Below are positions 1-10,131 of a stretch of 64,000 nt of DNA, in pieces. The notes below the pieces were generated by a model. It made no database searches, was not told where the DNA came from, and was given only the letters and a program-made list of their open reading frames with translations. The stretch's first letter is position 1. Every line of letters begins with the position of its first letter. A program made the position numbers and the translations under genes. This DNA is from Sandaracinaceae bacterium (lineage in GTDB: Bacteria > Myxococcota_A > Polyangia > Polyangiales > Houyiibacteriaceae), in the NCBI GenBank assembly GCA_020633055.1, contig JACKEJ010000010.1, positions 62,001-126,000 of the forward strand, written 5' to 3'.

Positions 1-1535
1 TCCTGTGGCGCGGCGTCCTCGTCGCGCTCCCGGTCCAGCCGCTCCTCGCGGTAGGCGACGATGTCCGTGCAGCGCCGCGTGCAGTAGGCGTGGCACCACT
101 CGAGCTCCGCCTCGGACAGGCCCGGCGCGTCGTCGCGTTGGAACGCGGCACGCAGCAGGCCCGCGTCGGTGAGCAGGTCGGCCCACAGGGCCACCACGTC
201 ACCCGAGCGCTCCACCTCTTGGGTGATGGTGCGCTGCAGCTCGTGGCGCCCCGCCGCGTTCACCTGCCGCGACTCGTTCTCGGCGTTGTCGAGCCACGCG
301 GAGAGCAGGTGCAGGCGCGCGATGATGGGCTGCCCTGCGCTCTCCTCGAACGCGCGCAGCGCACGCCCCCCACCCTCGTGGCGCTTGCCGATGTCCACGA
401 TCCGCGCCGAGATGTCGGCCGAGATCTGCGCGATGCGCTCGTCGAAGACCTCTTTGAGGCGCGGGTGCTTCTTGAGCCGGATGACGTGCGCGGGGGTGTC
501 GTCCGCCACGGAGATGGGCACGTGCGGGAAGTGCCGGCGGCGCGCCTTCTCGGCCCAGCGCTCGTAGGTGACCACGTGCACACCCTCGGCGCCGAGCGAC
601 GGGAGCACGCGCGAGATGTAGCGCACCAGCGCGTCGTTGAAGACCACCACGAGCATGTTCTCGGGCGTGAAGCGCTGCTTGTCCTGGAACGCCAGGTAGG
701 CCAGCCGGTGGAGTCCGATGGTGGTCTTGCCGCTGCCGGCGCCGCCCTGGATGACCACCACCCCGGACGTGGGGCGGCTGATGAGCTCGAACTGCCGCGG
801 GTCGATCAGCGCCGTGATCTCCGACAGGCTCTTGTCCTCGCGCGCGTCGGCGTCGCCCACGCCGAGCGTGCCCGGCTTGTGGTGCGACTCGGGCCGCATG
901 GCCGCGCCCTGCCCGCCCGAGAGTGCGACGGCGCTCTGCCCGAGCCGCCGCCAGCTGCCATCGGCGCGCAGCTGGAAGCTGCCCTGCGGCGACCCGATGC
1001 GCTTCAGGCGACCGTCGGAGATGCCGAGCGTGCGTCGCAGCAGCACCTCGCCCTCCACGTCGCGGTCGCCGAAGGTCTCCTCGTAGTCGTCGCCCTCCTC
1101 GTAGCGGTAGTAGATGCGGCTGACCGGCGCGTCCCGCCAGTCCACGATGCGGATGCCCGTCTTCGGGTCCAAGAACGTGGCGCGCCCGATCAGCACCTCA
1201 CGCTTCTTCTCGTCCTCTTCGAGCAGCAGGCGCCCGAAGTACGGCGAGCGCTTGTCGATCTGCCCCTCGCTCACCTGCGCGCGCCGCAGCGCCACCTGCT
1301 GCAGGCGCTCCATCTCCTCGACCAGCGGCGGAATGTCCTCGAGGCGGGCGTCGCGGATCTGGTCGCGCAACGCCACCAGCTCCGCGTCGTAGTCGGCCTG
1401 GCTGAGCGAGCGCCGGGGCCCATCTTCGCGCGCGAGCAGCGTACGCTGGACACGCGCCAGGACCTTCTGCTCTTCCTCGACGATCTGGTCGAGCTCTTGG
1501 TCCGATTCGGTCGCGGGGGCGGAAGAAGTCGTCAT
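1..1535 (-). CDS. HelD-type UvrD-like ATP-dependent helicase, 3' end cut off by window
   Basis: The first ~511 residues of a superfamily 1 helicase read leftward from an ATG at 1533-1535 and run off the window edge. An N-terminal coiled, charged segment (about residues 10-60) precedes a region that reads like HelD proteins, with motifs such as DWRDAPVSRIYY near residue 135. The Walker A GGAGSGKTT sits at about 264-272, followed by HRLAYL. HelD-family enzymes are UvrD/PcrA relatives that use ATP to release stalled RNA polymerase from DNA; assignment here is by family resemblance. The C-terminal helicase motifs lie outside the window, so completeness cannot be judged. It is divergent from the PP2C gene. 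Confidence 0.8.
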   Translation of the reverse strand, partial: MTTSSAPATESDQELDQIVEEEQKVLARVQRTLLAREDGPRRSLSQADYDAELVALRDQIRDARLEDIPPLVEEMERLQQVALRRAQVSEGQIDKRSPYFGRLLLEEDEKKREVLIGRATFLDPKTGIRIVDWRDAPVSRIYYRYEEGDDYEETFGDRDVEGEVLLRRTLGISDGRLKRIGSPQGSFQLRADGSWRRLGQSAVALSGGQGAAMRPESHHKPGTLGVGDADAREDKSLSEITALIDPRQFELISRPTSGVVVIQGGAGSGKTTIGLHRLAYLAFQDKQRFTPENMLVVVFNDALVRYISRVLPSLGAEGVHVVTYERWAEKARRRHFPHVPISVADDTPAHVIRLKKHPRLKEVFDERIAQISADISARIVDIGKRHEGGGRALRAFEESAGQPIIARLHLLSAWLDNAENESRQVNAAGRHELQRTITQEVERSGDVVALWADLLTDAGLLRAAFQRDDAPGLSEAELEWCHAYCTRRCTDIVAYREERLDRERDEDAAPQ

Positions 1536-1806
1536 GGCAGCCGAGGGTGGGGGTCCGAGGATGGGAAACGCGGGTCGGACGGAGTAGCACGGTTCAAGGG
1601 GGGGTCCAGGCGCTGGGAGGTGCCCGCGAGCGGGGGCGCAGCATCGCCTCACGTGGTGCAAGCTTGCACGGCGCCGGTGCAGGAACGAAAGCGTCACATT
1701 TGTTTCCTGGAAATCGGCCGCGAAATCACTCGTTTTTGGAAGCCCCTCCCGGACCTTCGCGCTGGCACGGACCTCGCAATGGTTGGCGAGCCAGCGGAGG
1801 AAGTAC

Positions 1807-2547
1807 GTGCAAGCATCGGGCGTCACCCACATCGGCCGCCGGCCGAACAACGAAGACAGCTACCGCATCGAGCCGGAGCTGGGCTTGTTCTTGGTGGCCG
1901 ACGGCATGGGCGGCTACGAGGGCGGGGAGGTCGCGAGCCGCCTCGTCGTGGACACCCTGGCCGCGTTCTTCGCGAAGCCGGACGAGTTCACCGACGACAT
2001 CGCGCCGTCCGCCAGCGCCCTCGACGGCCCGAGCGAAGCGGAGGAGCGCATGGCCCTGGCCATCCGCATGGCGCACCGGGAGGTGCAGCAGGAGGCGCAG
2101 GGGCGCCTGCGTGAGATGGGGTCCACGCTCGCAGCGCTCCACGTGCACGACAGCAAGGTGCTGATCGCCCACGTTGGGGACAGCCGCGTCTACCGCATCC
2201 GTGACGGCCACATCGAGCAGATGACGCGCGACCACTCGCTGACCGCCGACCTGGAGGCCGCAGGGTGCGAGAGCATGCTGGCGCACCTGCCGCCGCACTA
2301 CCGCCACATGGTCACGCGCGTGATCGCGGCCAACGCGAACGCGCAGCCCGACTTCCGCGTGGTGGACGCGCAGGCGGGCGACACGTTCGTGCTGTGCAGC
2401 GACGGAGTACACGACGTGCTGGGGGGCGACGCCATCCTGGACGCCGTGGACGACGCGGAGTGTGAAGAGGCGAGCGAGCGCGTGGTGGCGCGTGCCTTCG
2501 CGGAAGGCACGCAAGACAACATCACGGTGGTCGTGGTCCGCGTTTGA
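1807..2547 (+). CDS. PP2C-family protein Ser/Thr phosphatase
   Basis: A ~246-residue stand-alone PP2C (PPM) phosphatase that removes phosphate from Ser/Thr of proteins using two metal ions. The metal-binding motifs are visible: RRPNNEDSY near the N-terminus, VADGMGGYEGG about 25 residues later, HVGDSRVYRI in the middle, LCSDGVHD and TQDNITVVVV near the end. These match the bacterial Stp1/PrpC pattern. A TTG at 1783 could extend the frame, but GTG at 1807 is preceded at good spacing by GGAGGAAG, so I prefer it. It probably counteracts Pkn2-type kinases such as those at 15.8 and 23.4 kb; that link is inference. It converges on the osmC gene with only 9 bp between the stops. Confidence 0.88.
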   Translation: MQASGVTHIGRRPNNEDSYRIEPELGLFLVADGMGGYEGGEVASRLVVDTLAAFFAKPDEFTDDIAPSASALDGPSEAEERMALAIRMAHREVQQEAQGRLREMGSTLAALHVHDSKVLIAHVGDSRVYRIRDGHIEQMTRDHSLTADLEAAGCESMLAHLPPHYRHMVTRVIAANANAQPDFRVVDAQAGDTFVLCSDGVHDVLGGDAILDAVDDAECEEASERVVARAFAEGTQDNITVVVVRV

Positions 2548-2556
2548 ACGACGTGT

Positions 2557-3006
2557 TCAGCCGACCTTGACGACGGCGCCCTCGCTGTCGACGACCGTGA
2601 CCGCCACCTCGACGCCGCGCCGCACGCTCTGCGTCACGACGCAGAAGTCCTCGAACTGCGCCAGCACGCGCTCGAGGTGTGGGATGTTCGCGGCGGCGTT
2701 CCCGAGCGTGAGCTGCACGGCCATGTGGGTGATGCGCTGACGGCCCTCGACGCGCGCCATGGTGCCGGTCACCTCGGCGCGCACCTTGCCCGGCTCTTCC
2801 TTGTACTTGCGGACCGCGAACAGCAGGCTGGCCGCGAGGCAGTTGGCCACGGACGCGGCCAACAGGCGCCCCGGGTTCGGTCCCTGACCGTCGCCCAGCG
2901 GCGCGGGCTCGTCCGTCAGCAGCTGACCGAAGTCGCCGAAGTCGACCTGGAAGCGGTAGTTCTCGATCAGCTCGAGGCTCACGGTGAACGTCTGGTTCTC
3001 GGACAT
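2557..3006 (-). CDS. OsmC/Ohr-family protein
   Basis: A 149-residue OsmC-like protein. Members of this family reduce organic or fatty-acid hydroperoxides with paired cysteines, although some are of unknown activity. The typical PxxLLAASVANCLA segment is present in the middle (Cys near residue 58), and a second Cys occurs in FEDFCVVTQSVRRG near residue 119, giving the usual two-cysteine arrangement. The start at 3006 is set by AGGAGA eight bases upstream; a longer open frame runs into argA and was not used. It lies 26 bp after argA and may be the last gene of a guaB-argA-osmC transcript. Peroxide substrate is not predictable. Confidence 0.8.
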   Translation of the reverse strand: MSENQTFTVSLELIENYRFQVDFGDFGQLLTDEPAPLGDGQGPNPGRLLAASVANCLAASLLFAVRKYKEEPGKVRAEVTGTMARVEGRQRITHMAVQLTLGNAAANIPHLERVLAQFEDFCVVTQSVRRGVEVAVTVVDSEGAVVKVG

Positions 3007-3032
3007 GCGTTTCTCCTGGATGGCAGCCCGCG

Positions 3033-4361
3033 TCAGTCGCCGCGCGGGAGCTTCTTGATGAACACCTTGGAGCCGCGGCCAGGGTCCACCTTGGCGCGCT
3101 TCAAGGCGGGCAGGTCGGTCCTGCGGGCGGGCTCGAAGCCCCGCTCGATGAACCAGTGCGCCGTCTGCGTGGTGAGCACGAACACGCGCGTGAACCCCCG
3201 GTCCCTGCAGCGCTTCTCGACGAAGCCCAGCAGCTCTTCGCCGCGGCCGGTGTGCCGGTACTCCTCGGAGACCACCACGCACGCCAGCTCGGCCATCTTC
3301 TTCTCGGGGTACGGATAGAGCGCCGCGCAGGCCACGATCATTCCGTCACGCTCGATGACCGTGAAGTGGTCGATGTCGTCTTCCAGCATCTCGCGCGAGC
3401 GGCGGATGAGCACGCCGCGCTCTTCGAGCGGCTCGATCAGCGCGTGGATACCGCCCACGTCGGCGCGGCGCGCCTGGCGCACGTCCTCGAACGCCTCACC
3501 CGTGACCAGGGTCCCCACGCCGTCGCGCGTGAACAGTTCGCGCAGGAGCGCACCGTCCGCCGTGCGCTCGATGAGGTGGCCGCGCCGCACACCGCGTCGC
3601 ACCGCCACCGCGGCGGCCTCGAGGTGACGCCGGACGTCGCGCCCCAAGCGCCGCTTCGCGGCGACCATGCGCTCGGCCTCGGACGGTGTGATCTCGTGCA
3701 GCGCGTTCCCGCGCCCGTCCGTCAGCGGCTTGCCCTCGGTGAGGCAGATGATCTTGTCGGCCTTGAGCGCCACCGCCGCAGCCGACGCGACGTCGGGGGT
3801 GCCCACGTTGAACGCGTCGCCGGTGAGCGAGTAGCCGATGCTGCTGAGCAGCACCACCGCGCCGTCATCCAACCGCTGCCCGATGGCCTCGGCGTCGATC
3901 TTGCGCACCAAGCCGCTGTGCTCGTAGTCCACGCCGTCGATGACGCCCACGGGGCGCGCCGTGACGAAGTTGCCCGACGCGACGCGCACGCGCGCACCGG
4001 CCATGGGTGAGTTGGGCAAGCTGGTGGAGAACAGCGCCTCCAGCTCCACGTGGATGGTGCCCGCGGCCTCCTTGACGCAAGCGAGCGCCACGTCGTCGGT
4101 GACCCGCATGCCGGACACGTAGCGCGGCTCCGCGCCGCGGCGGGCCAGCGCCGCGTCGATCTGCGGCCGTGCCCCAGCGACCAGCACCACGCGGATGCCG
4201 AGGCTCTGCAGCAACGCCACGTCGTGGATGAAGTCCCGCGCCCCCCGCGACTGCAGCAGCTCGCCGCCGAACAGGATGACGAAGGTGCGCCCGCGGTGCG
4301 CGTGGATGTACGGCGCCGACGACCGGAACCACTGGACGAAGGGGTCGCTGGAGGCAGGCAT
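3033..4361 (-). CDS. argA: Amino-acid N-acetyltransferase (N-acetylglutamate synthase)
   Basis: 442 residues with the two-domain layout of ArgA. An amino-acid-kinase fold occupies about 1-290 (FVILFGGELL, VLVAGARPQID, and GYSLTGDAFNVGTPDVA) and a GNAT domain about 295-442 (VVSEEYRHTGRGEELL binds acetyl-CoA). ArgA transfers acetyl from acetyl-CoA to glutamate, the first step of arginine synthesis. The kinase domain lacks kinase activity in the family and acts in arginine feedback. Length matches E. coli ArgA (443). The gene starts 27 bp after guaB and ends 26 bp before osmC on the same strand, suggesting one transcript. Confidence 0.92.
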   Translation of the reverse strand: MPASSDPFVQWFRSSAPYIHAHRGRTFVILFGGELLQSRGARDFIHDVALLQSLGIRVVLVAGARPQIDAALARRGAEPRYVSGMRVTDDVALACVKEAAGTIHVELEALFSTSLPNSPMAGARVRVASGNFVTARPVGVIDGVDYEHSGLVRKIDAEAIGQRLDDGAVVLLSSIGYSLTGDAFNVGTPDVASAAAVALKADKIICLTEGKPLTDGRGNALHEITPSEAERMVAAKRRLGRDVRRHLEAAAVAVRRGVRRGHLIERTADGALLRELFTRDGVGTLVTGEAFEDVRQARRADVGGIHALIEPLEERGVLIRRSREMLEDDIDHFTVIERDGMIVACAALYPYPEKKMAELACVVVSEEYRHTGRGEELLGFVEKRCRDRGFTRVFVLTTQTAHWFIERGFEPARRTDLPALKRAKVDPGRGSKVFIKKLPRGD

Positions 4362-4388
4362 GGCCGCGACTCTATCAGGCGGGGCGGC

Positions 4389-5861
<1,473 letters not shown>

Positions 5862-5895
5862 GGGGGGTTACTCCGTCGCGTTGGTAAGGCGCCGG

Positions 5896-5901
5896 AGTAT
5901 A
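5896..5901 (-). promoter_or_regulatory. Candidate -10 box upstream of guaB
   Basis: Read on the minus strand, TATACT lies about 35 bp ahead of the guaB GTG, inside the 123-bp gap. No good -35 hexamer occurs at 16-18 bp, so this is only a candidate promoter element. Confidence 0.3.
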
Positions 5902-5984
5902 ACCGGAAACGAAGTGGACGCTATGCGGGCAGCCGCGCGGAGGTCATGCGCCCCCGCGTCTCGGTGCAGGTGGCGCGGTGCTGG

Positions 5985-7163
5985 CTACGGGGCGGTCCCG
6001 ACGACGATCACCGGCAAACACGTCGGGTCTGGACGCACGGCGCAGCGCGGCACCGCGCCAGAGACGTCGCAGTAGCCGATGGCGCAGTCCGCGATGGCCA
6101 CGCAGGGGTCGGTCTGTACCGTGACGCACTCGTTGTCGATGCACACGGCGGGCGCGCACGGGCTGCCGTAGTCGAGGCAGTTGTTGGGGCACCCTTCGGA
6201 GTACTCGCAGTAGCCCGTGCGGATGTCGCAGGCGCCACCCTCCGGACAGCGATCGAGCTCGCGGCCATCGTCGCAACCGCTGGGCAAGCAGATGGCCTTC
6301 ACGCACTCGCCGAGGTCGGCGCTGTCCTGACAGATGTCGTCGTTGAGACGCATGGCACAACCGTCACCGAGGAGGTCGGCCGTGGGGTCGTCCGGCGCGC
6401 AGAGGTTGACCGTGCAGTCGACGCCGTCTTCGCAGAACTGGTGGTTGGGGACATGCTGGCAGCGTGGCGCGTTGACCTGCCCCGCGGTGGTGCAGATGTC
6501 CGTGGTGCAGGCGATGCCGTCGTTGCACAGGGCGTTGCTGGGGACCGGCTGCGAGCAGGTGCCGTTCGGGCTGCAGGTGGACACGGCGCAGCTGTCGGCG
6601 TCCGTGTTGCAGCGCGCGCTGCTGGGAGCGTAGACGCACGCACCCAGCACGCAGGTGCCGACCAGGCACTGACCCTGGAGAGGACACACCACGGGCGCCC
6701 CCCGCACGCACATGTTGTCCTCGCACGTGACGGGGCCGGCACACGGGTCGCCCAGGTTGCAGTCCGACGCATCGTCGCACGACGGAAGGGGCTGGCAGTC
6801 GGCGACCACGTCGCAGTACTGACGGTCGGGACAGACGGCGTCGGACGGAACGTTCAGGCAGCCCATGGCGGGATCGCACTGGTCGGACGTACACGTCACG
6901 CCATCGTCGCAGTCGAGGATGGCGTCAGTGCCGACGCAGTGGTTGTCCACGCACTGTTCGATGCCGTTGCAGACGTTGAAGTCGTCGCACTCGGAGGCTT
7001 CTGTGCACTCGAGCCCGCCGATGTCCCGTCGGCCGGTTCCGGCGTCGCTGCCGCTCCCGTCACGCGCCTGAGTGTCCAGCACCAGCCCACACCCCGTGGC
7101 CGAGACGGCACACATGAAGCAGGCGACCCACATCCAAGAAAAGCGTTTCACAGCGCCTTCCAT
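5985..7163 (-). CDS. Cysteine-rich repeat lipoprotein
   Basis: 392 residues. The start chosen (ATG at 7161-7163) gives a lipoprotein signal: basic KR, a hydrophobic core and lipobox SATGC with Cys25 as the lipidation site. Starting further upstream would overlap the preceding gene. After a short linker rich in Asp/Gly/Ser, the rest is a chain of Cys-rich units of the form CxDGxxCTxDxCDxxxGC, with many closely spaced cysteines that should form disulfides outside the cytoplasm. Such repeats are common in myxobacterial surface proteins; function is not known. No catalytic domain is seen. Confidence 0.75.
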   Translation of the reverse strand: MEGAVKRFSWMWVACFMCAVSATGCGLVLDTQARDGSGSDAGTGRRDIGGLECTEASECDDFNVCNGIEQCVDNHCVGTDAILDCDDGVTCTSDQCDPAMGCLNVPSDAVCPDRQYCDVVADCQPLPSCDDASDCNLGDPCAGPVTCEDNMCVRGAPVVCPLQGQCLVGTCVLGACVYAPSSARCNTDADSCAVSTCSPNGTCSQPVPSNALCNDGIACTTDICTTAGQVNAPRCQHVPNHQFCEDGVDCTVNLCAPDDPTADLLGDGCAMRLNDDICQDSADLGECVKAICLPSGCDDGRELDRCPEGGACDIRTGYCEYSEGCPNNCLDYGSPCAPAVCIDNECVTVQTDPCVAIADCAIGYCDVSGAVPRCAVRPDPTCLPVIVVGTAP

Positions 7164-7209
7164 AGTGCCGCGTCGCCCGGGCAACGCCAAGTGGGTGCCC
7201 CGAAATTGC

Positions 7210-7530
7210 TCAGTAGGCCTTGGGGAGCTTGCTCGTGTCCATGTGATCGAGGGCGAAGCGGATGAGGCCACTGCGGCTCATCTTGGTGTGTCCCTCGGCC
7301 TTCAAACGCGCGACTTCGGCGTCCAGCCGGGCGAGGTCGTCGCGGTACATCGAGATGCAGAGCACCTCGTAATGGCTGGGCTTGGGCTTCTGCTTGCGCT
7401 TGGCCTTGACCTTGGCGAGCGGCTTGACCACCGGCGCAGGCGTCGGTTTGTAGAACGACTCGCGGAGGACCTCGCGCACCTCGTCTCCGTCGAATAGCTC
7501 ATCCATCGCGCGTGCCGGTTCGTGACTCAT
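7210..7530 (-). CDS. Small basic protein with ribbon-helix-helix-like C-terminus, ParA partner candidate
   Basis: 106 residues starting at an ATG (7528-7530) with AGGAGA upstream; an in-frame extension to 7572 would run into parA's end and lacks support. The N-terminal third is acidic (DELFDGDEVREVL), the middle is Lys-rich (AKVKAKRKQKPKPS), and the C-terminal 55 residues read like a DNA-binding ribbon-helix-helix: a short strand (YEVLCISMY), helix LARLDAEVARLKAEG and helix SRSGLIRFALDHM. It lies 42 bp downstream of the ParA ATPase on the same strand, the position of a ParB/centromere-binding partner. Function is inferred from position and shape only. Confidence 0.6.
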   Translation of the reverse strand: MSHEPARAMDELFDGDEVREVLRESFYKPTPAPVVKPLAKVKAKRKQKPKPSHYEVLCISMYRDDLARLDAEVARLKAEGHTKMSRSGLIRFALDHMDTSKLPKAY

Positions 7531-7572
7531 CTCTCTCTCCTTCTCTCTACACCAGGCCGTGTCGGGCCCCAC

Positions 7573-8724
7573 TCAGGCCGACGCCAACAGCTCCTGAAAG
7601 CCGGCCGAGGCGCCGCGCGACGCGGGCTCGGTGACCGACAGGACGTGCTGCACCAGCTGGCGATAGTCTGCAGCGCCGTGGCACTCCGGGTCGTACTCGA
7701 AGATGCTCTGCTTGGCCGTGGGGGCTTCGCGCAGGCGCGTGTTGACCCGCACCGGCGGCAGGCACTTCTCGCCGAAGTGTTTGCGCAGCGCGTCCACCGC
7801 GTCGCGGGCCACACGGTTGCGGCTGTCGTAGAACGTGGGCAGCACCCCTACGATGTCGACGTCGTGCTTCAGCAGTTCGCGCACGTTGCGGAGGGTCTTG
7901 AGCACCTGCTTCACGCCGACCAGCGACAGGTAGTCGCAGGACACGGGGACGATGACGCTGTCGGCGTAGACCAGCGCGTTCTGGTTCATGAGCGAGAGCG
8001 CGGGCGCGCAGTCCAGCACGACCACGTCGTACGAATCGCCGAGCGTTCCAAGGCGCTCGCGCAGCACGCGGTCGCGGCTGGCTCGCTGCGCCAGGTGCAG
8101 CTCGGCGGCGGCCAGCGTCTCGTTGGAGGTGATCACGTCGAGGCCCTTGCGGACTGGAATGGCGGCGTCTTCGGGGGCGAGGCCGTGCACCAGCACGTGG
8201 TAGAGGGTCTTCTCGCCCCGAATGCCCAGCGAGGCCCCCACGTTGCCCTGGCCGTCGGCGTCGACCAGCAGGACGTTGTAGCCGGCCTCGGCCAGACCAG
8301 CCGCGAGGTTCACGCTGGTAGTGGTCTTGCCGGTGCCGCCCTTGTGGTTGAACACGGCGATGCGGCGCACGGTGCGCGTCGGCGCCATGAGACCGCTGCC
8401 CGTCTCGCTTCGCTCGGTACCGGCGGCGCGGCACTCCGTGGAGCAGTAGTAGCGGCGCTCGCCGTCGGTCACGGCCGCTTGGAACGGGTACTCGAGCTCG
8501 AACGCGCGCGCGCAGACATCGCAGACGCAGTGCGGGGCCGCCGCGCGAGACGCGCCGGGCTGCGCGCCGACTTGCTCCGCGTCGAGCGCACCCGAGAGCA
8601 GGCGCTGCTGACAGACCATGGAGCACACATAGACGAACGCGCCCGCTTCTTCGCGGACCTGGTAGCGAAAGCGTACTTCGAAGTCGCGCTCGCAGACGCG
8701 ACAGACACCATGAGGTGACGACAT
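7573..8724 (-). CDS. ParA/MinD-type ATPase with duplicated N-terminal zinc-binding motif
   Basis: 383 residues. From about 120 on it is a ParA-family P-loop ATPase: deviant Walker A HKGGTGKTT (127-135, Lys128 as signature lysine), switch I-like VDADGQGNVGASL, and Walker B VVVLDCAPAL. Such ATPases position DNA or protein cargo by forming ATP-dependent dimers. The first ~100 residues hold two copies of C-x2-C-x22-C-x3-C (Cys 8/11/34/38 and 68/71/94/98), identical in spacing and likely to bind one zinc each. A start at Met113 would give a plain ParA, but GAGGA precedes the ATG at 8724 and the Cys pattern is regular, so the long form is favoured. The likely partner gene follows 42 bp downstream. 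Confidence 0.82.
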   Translation of the reverse strand: MSSPHGVCRVCERDFEVRFRYQVREEAGAFVYVCSMVCQQRLLSGALDAEQVGAQPGASRAAAPHCVCDVCARAFELEYPFQAAVTDGERRYYCSTECRAAGTERSETGSGLMAPTRTVRRIAVFNHKGGTGKTTTSVNLAAGLAEAGYNVLLVDADGQGNVGASLGIRGEKTLYHVLVHGLAPEDAAIPVRKGLDVITSNETLAAAELHLAQRASRDRVLRERLGTLGDSYDVVVLDCAPALSLMNQNALVYADSVIVPVSCDYLSLVGVKQVLKTLRNVRELLKHDVDIVGVLPTFYDSRNRVARDAVDALRKHFGEKCLPPVRVNTRLREAPTAKQSIFEYDPECHGAADYRQLVQHVLSVTEPASRGASAGFQELLASA

Positions 8725-8895
8725 GAGTCCTCGTTGCTCGGTTCCTGAGGCAGTTAATGAAACGCCTCTCTCTTCCGGTAGTTCACTTGGGGGGCGGTGG
8801 TCAAAAAAGTGGTTGTTCTGTCCGTCTGCGCCCGGCGGTTGGCTGCTCGGAGGCTCAACGAACGTCGTCGCGAAGTGGGCCTCGGCTTGCTGGAC

Positions 8896-9032
8896 GCCGC
8901 CGCGCAGGAGGCCTCGGCGCCGGGGCCGGTCGCGCAGGCGCTCCCTTCGGTGCCTCCCCCATTTCGGCGCGCCGTTGGCGCTTGAAATCGGGCCCCCCCA
9001 ATCCCCTGTGCCGAGGCCTCCTGCGCGACGGC
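8896..9032. repeat. Hairpin element, copy A (inverted relative to copy B)
   Basis: A 137-bp element in the gap upstream of parA. The outer arms 8896-8918 and 9010-9032 pair over 18 perfect bp plus 4 more after one mismatch. The interior of about 90 nt matches the reverse complement of the interior of copy B (10152-10250) almost base for base, including a smaller central hairpin (ATTTC/GAAAT flanking a GCGCC/GGCGC stem). The outer arms of the two copies are unrelated in sequence. Either a structured RNA or a DNA element that sits inside palindromes; no coding potential is seen. Confidence 0.75.
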
Positions 9033-9259
9033 TTCCGTGTGGCGTGGGGCTCTGGGCGCTCGGCGGGTGAACGAGTGGGGTGCGCGTCCGGTGGGCGGGG
9101 ACTGGTCCGAGGAGGCGCTTGTTCGACGGGCGCGGCGGGTGAACTCGCGGGGTCGTTCGGCTTGGAGGGGCTGGTGGGGCCGTGACGGGTTCGGGTGGTG
9201 CGGGTTGGACGCGGGGTGGGACGCGGGGTGCGGGACCGGGACGCGGGGTGCGGGCTGGA
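9033..9259. other. G-rich low-complexity gap
   Basis: Together with 8725-8895 this is the non-hairpin part of a 535-bp intergenic stretch. It is strongly G-rich on the + strand, with short repeated words: GGCGGGTGAAC twice, and GACGCGGGGTG three times near 9210-9255. Nothing resembling a gene is present. 8725-8895 carries the upstream region of parA (GAGGA ribosome site just before its ATG). Confidence 0.5.
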
Positions 9260-9892
9260 TCAGTCGGCGGTGAAGCCGACCTTGTTGTGCGTGCCGTCGC
9301 AGTAGGGCTTGTTCGCGGACTGTCCGCAGCGACAGAAGAACACCTTCTCGGTGCGGTCGGTGGTGCGCCCGGTGCCGGAGACGATCTCGAGCGGGCCCTT
9401 CACCTGCAGCGGCCCGTTGGGCAGGGGCTTCACCTGAATGGGTCCGTTCCGCACCGCGAGCGGCTCGGTGGGCTTGGTGGCCGGTTCGCCGGTCGCCTGG
9501 AACGACGCCGCGGTGTGGCTCCCGTCGCAGAAGGGCTTGTGGGCAGACGCTCCGCAGCGACACAGCGTAGCGCGCAGCCGCTCCCCGTGCCCCGCGATGC
9601 TCATCTCGGCGTGGAGCGCCAGCGGCCCGTTTTCGCGGACGCGCGCGAGGTTGACCTTGGGCGGCACCTCGCCCGGACCGCCGTCCAGGCGCTCCACCTC
9701 GATGGCTCCCGACGGGCACCCCAGCGCCAACGCGAGCAGCTCGTCCGGCGTCGCCGCGTCGGGGTGAATCCACTCCCCCTCCACGTTCGGCACGAACACG
9801 TCGGGGCGCCCTAGCACGCACTGCCGCGAGTGGATGCACTTCTCGCCTTCGAAGCGGATGAGAGCCTGCTTTCCTCGGACGACCTCGGTCAT
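9260..9892 (-). CDS. Ferredoxin-like (Fer4_19) plus double CDGSH iron-sulfur protein
   Basis: 210 residues from an ATG with GGAGG upstream. The N-terminal ~70 residues resemble the divergent mono-cluster ferredoxin family (EKCIHSRQCVLGRPDVF and CPSGAIEVE). Two CDGSH motifs follow: LCRCGASAHKPFCDGSH (near 110-126) and FFCRCGQSANKPYCDGTH (near 183-200), each with the three Cys and one His that bind a labile 2Fe-2S cluster. Such proteins are redox or cluster-transfer proteins of unclear role. The gene lies alone between the two inverted hairpin elements. Confidence 0.85.
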   Translation of the reverse strand: MTEVVRGKQALIRFEGEKCIHSRQCVLGRPDVFVPNVEGEWIHPDAATPDELLALALGCPSGAIEVERLDGGPGEVPPKVNLARVRENGPLALHAEMSIAGHGERLRATLCRCGASAHKPFCDGSHTAASFQATGEPATKPTEPLAVRNGPIQVKPLPNGPLQVKGPLEIVSGTGRTTDRTEKVFFCRCGQSANKPYCDGTHNKVGFTAD

Positions 9893-10131
9893 GGCGTACC
9901 TCCAGCGTGTGAAGGACACGAGTCTACGCCCCCTGGCCGCGCGCGTGTCCATCGATTCCCGCACCACCAAGCCCCACCCGCCCAACTCCAGCTCACCCGA
10001 GCCCCAAACACACCCATCCATCCCGCACCACCGAGCCCCACCCGCCGCATCCGAGCCCATCCGAGCCCACCAAGCGCCCAAGGATCCGGAGCAACTCGAC
10101 GGATCCCCACGCGCCCACGATCACGTCACCC
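9893..10131. other. C-rich low-complexity gap
   Basis: Left part of the 405-bp gap between the CDGSH gene and parE. Just left of it the CDGSH ribosome site and promoter region must lie. From about 9964 to 10078 the + strand is almost free of G and made of CCCACCC, GAGCCC and CATCC words, a mirror of the G-rich stretch on the other side of the CDGSH gene. No gene is seen. Confidence 0.45.

Noticed and set aside
90..2114. A 674-codon open frame on the + strand
   Set aside because: It lies antisense to the HelD-type helicase and across the divergent gap into the PP2C gene; its composition is Arg/Ala/Leu-rich nonsense typical of high-GC shadows.
9033..10131. A longer inverted repeat spanning the G-rich and C-rich gaps
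   Set aside because: The two gaps are mirror-like in base skew, but outside the hairpin elements I could not align them as true inverted copies.
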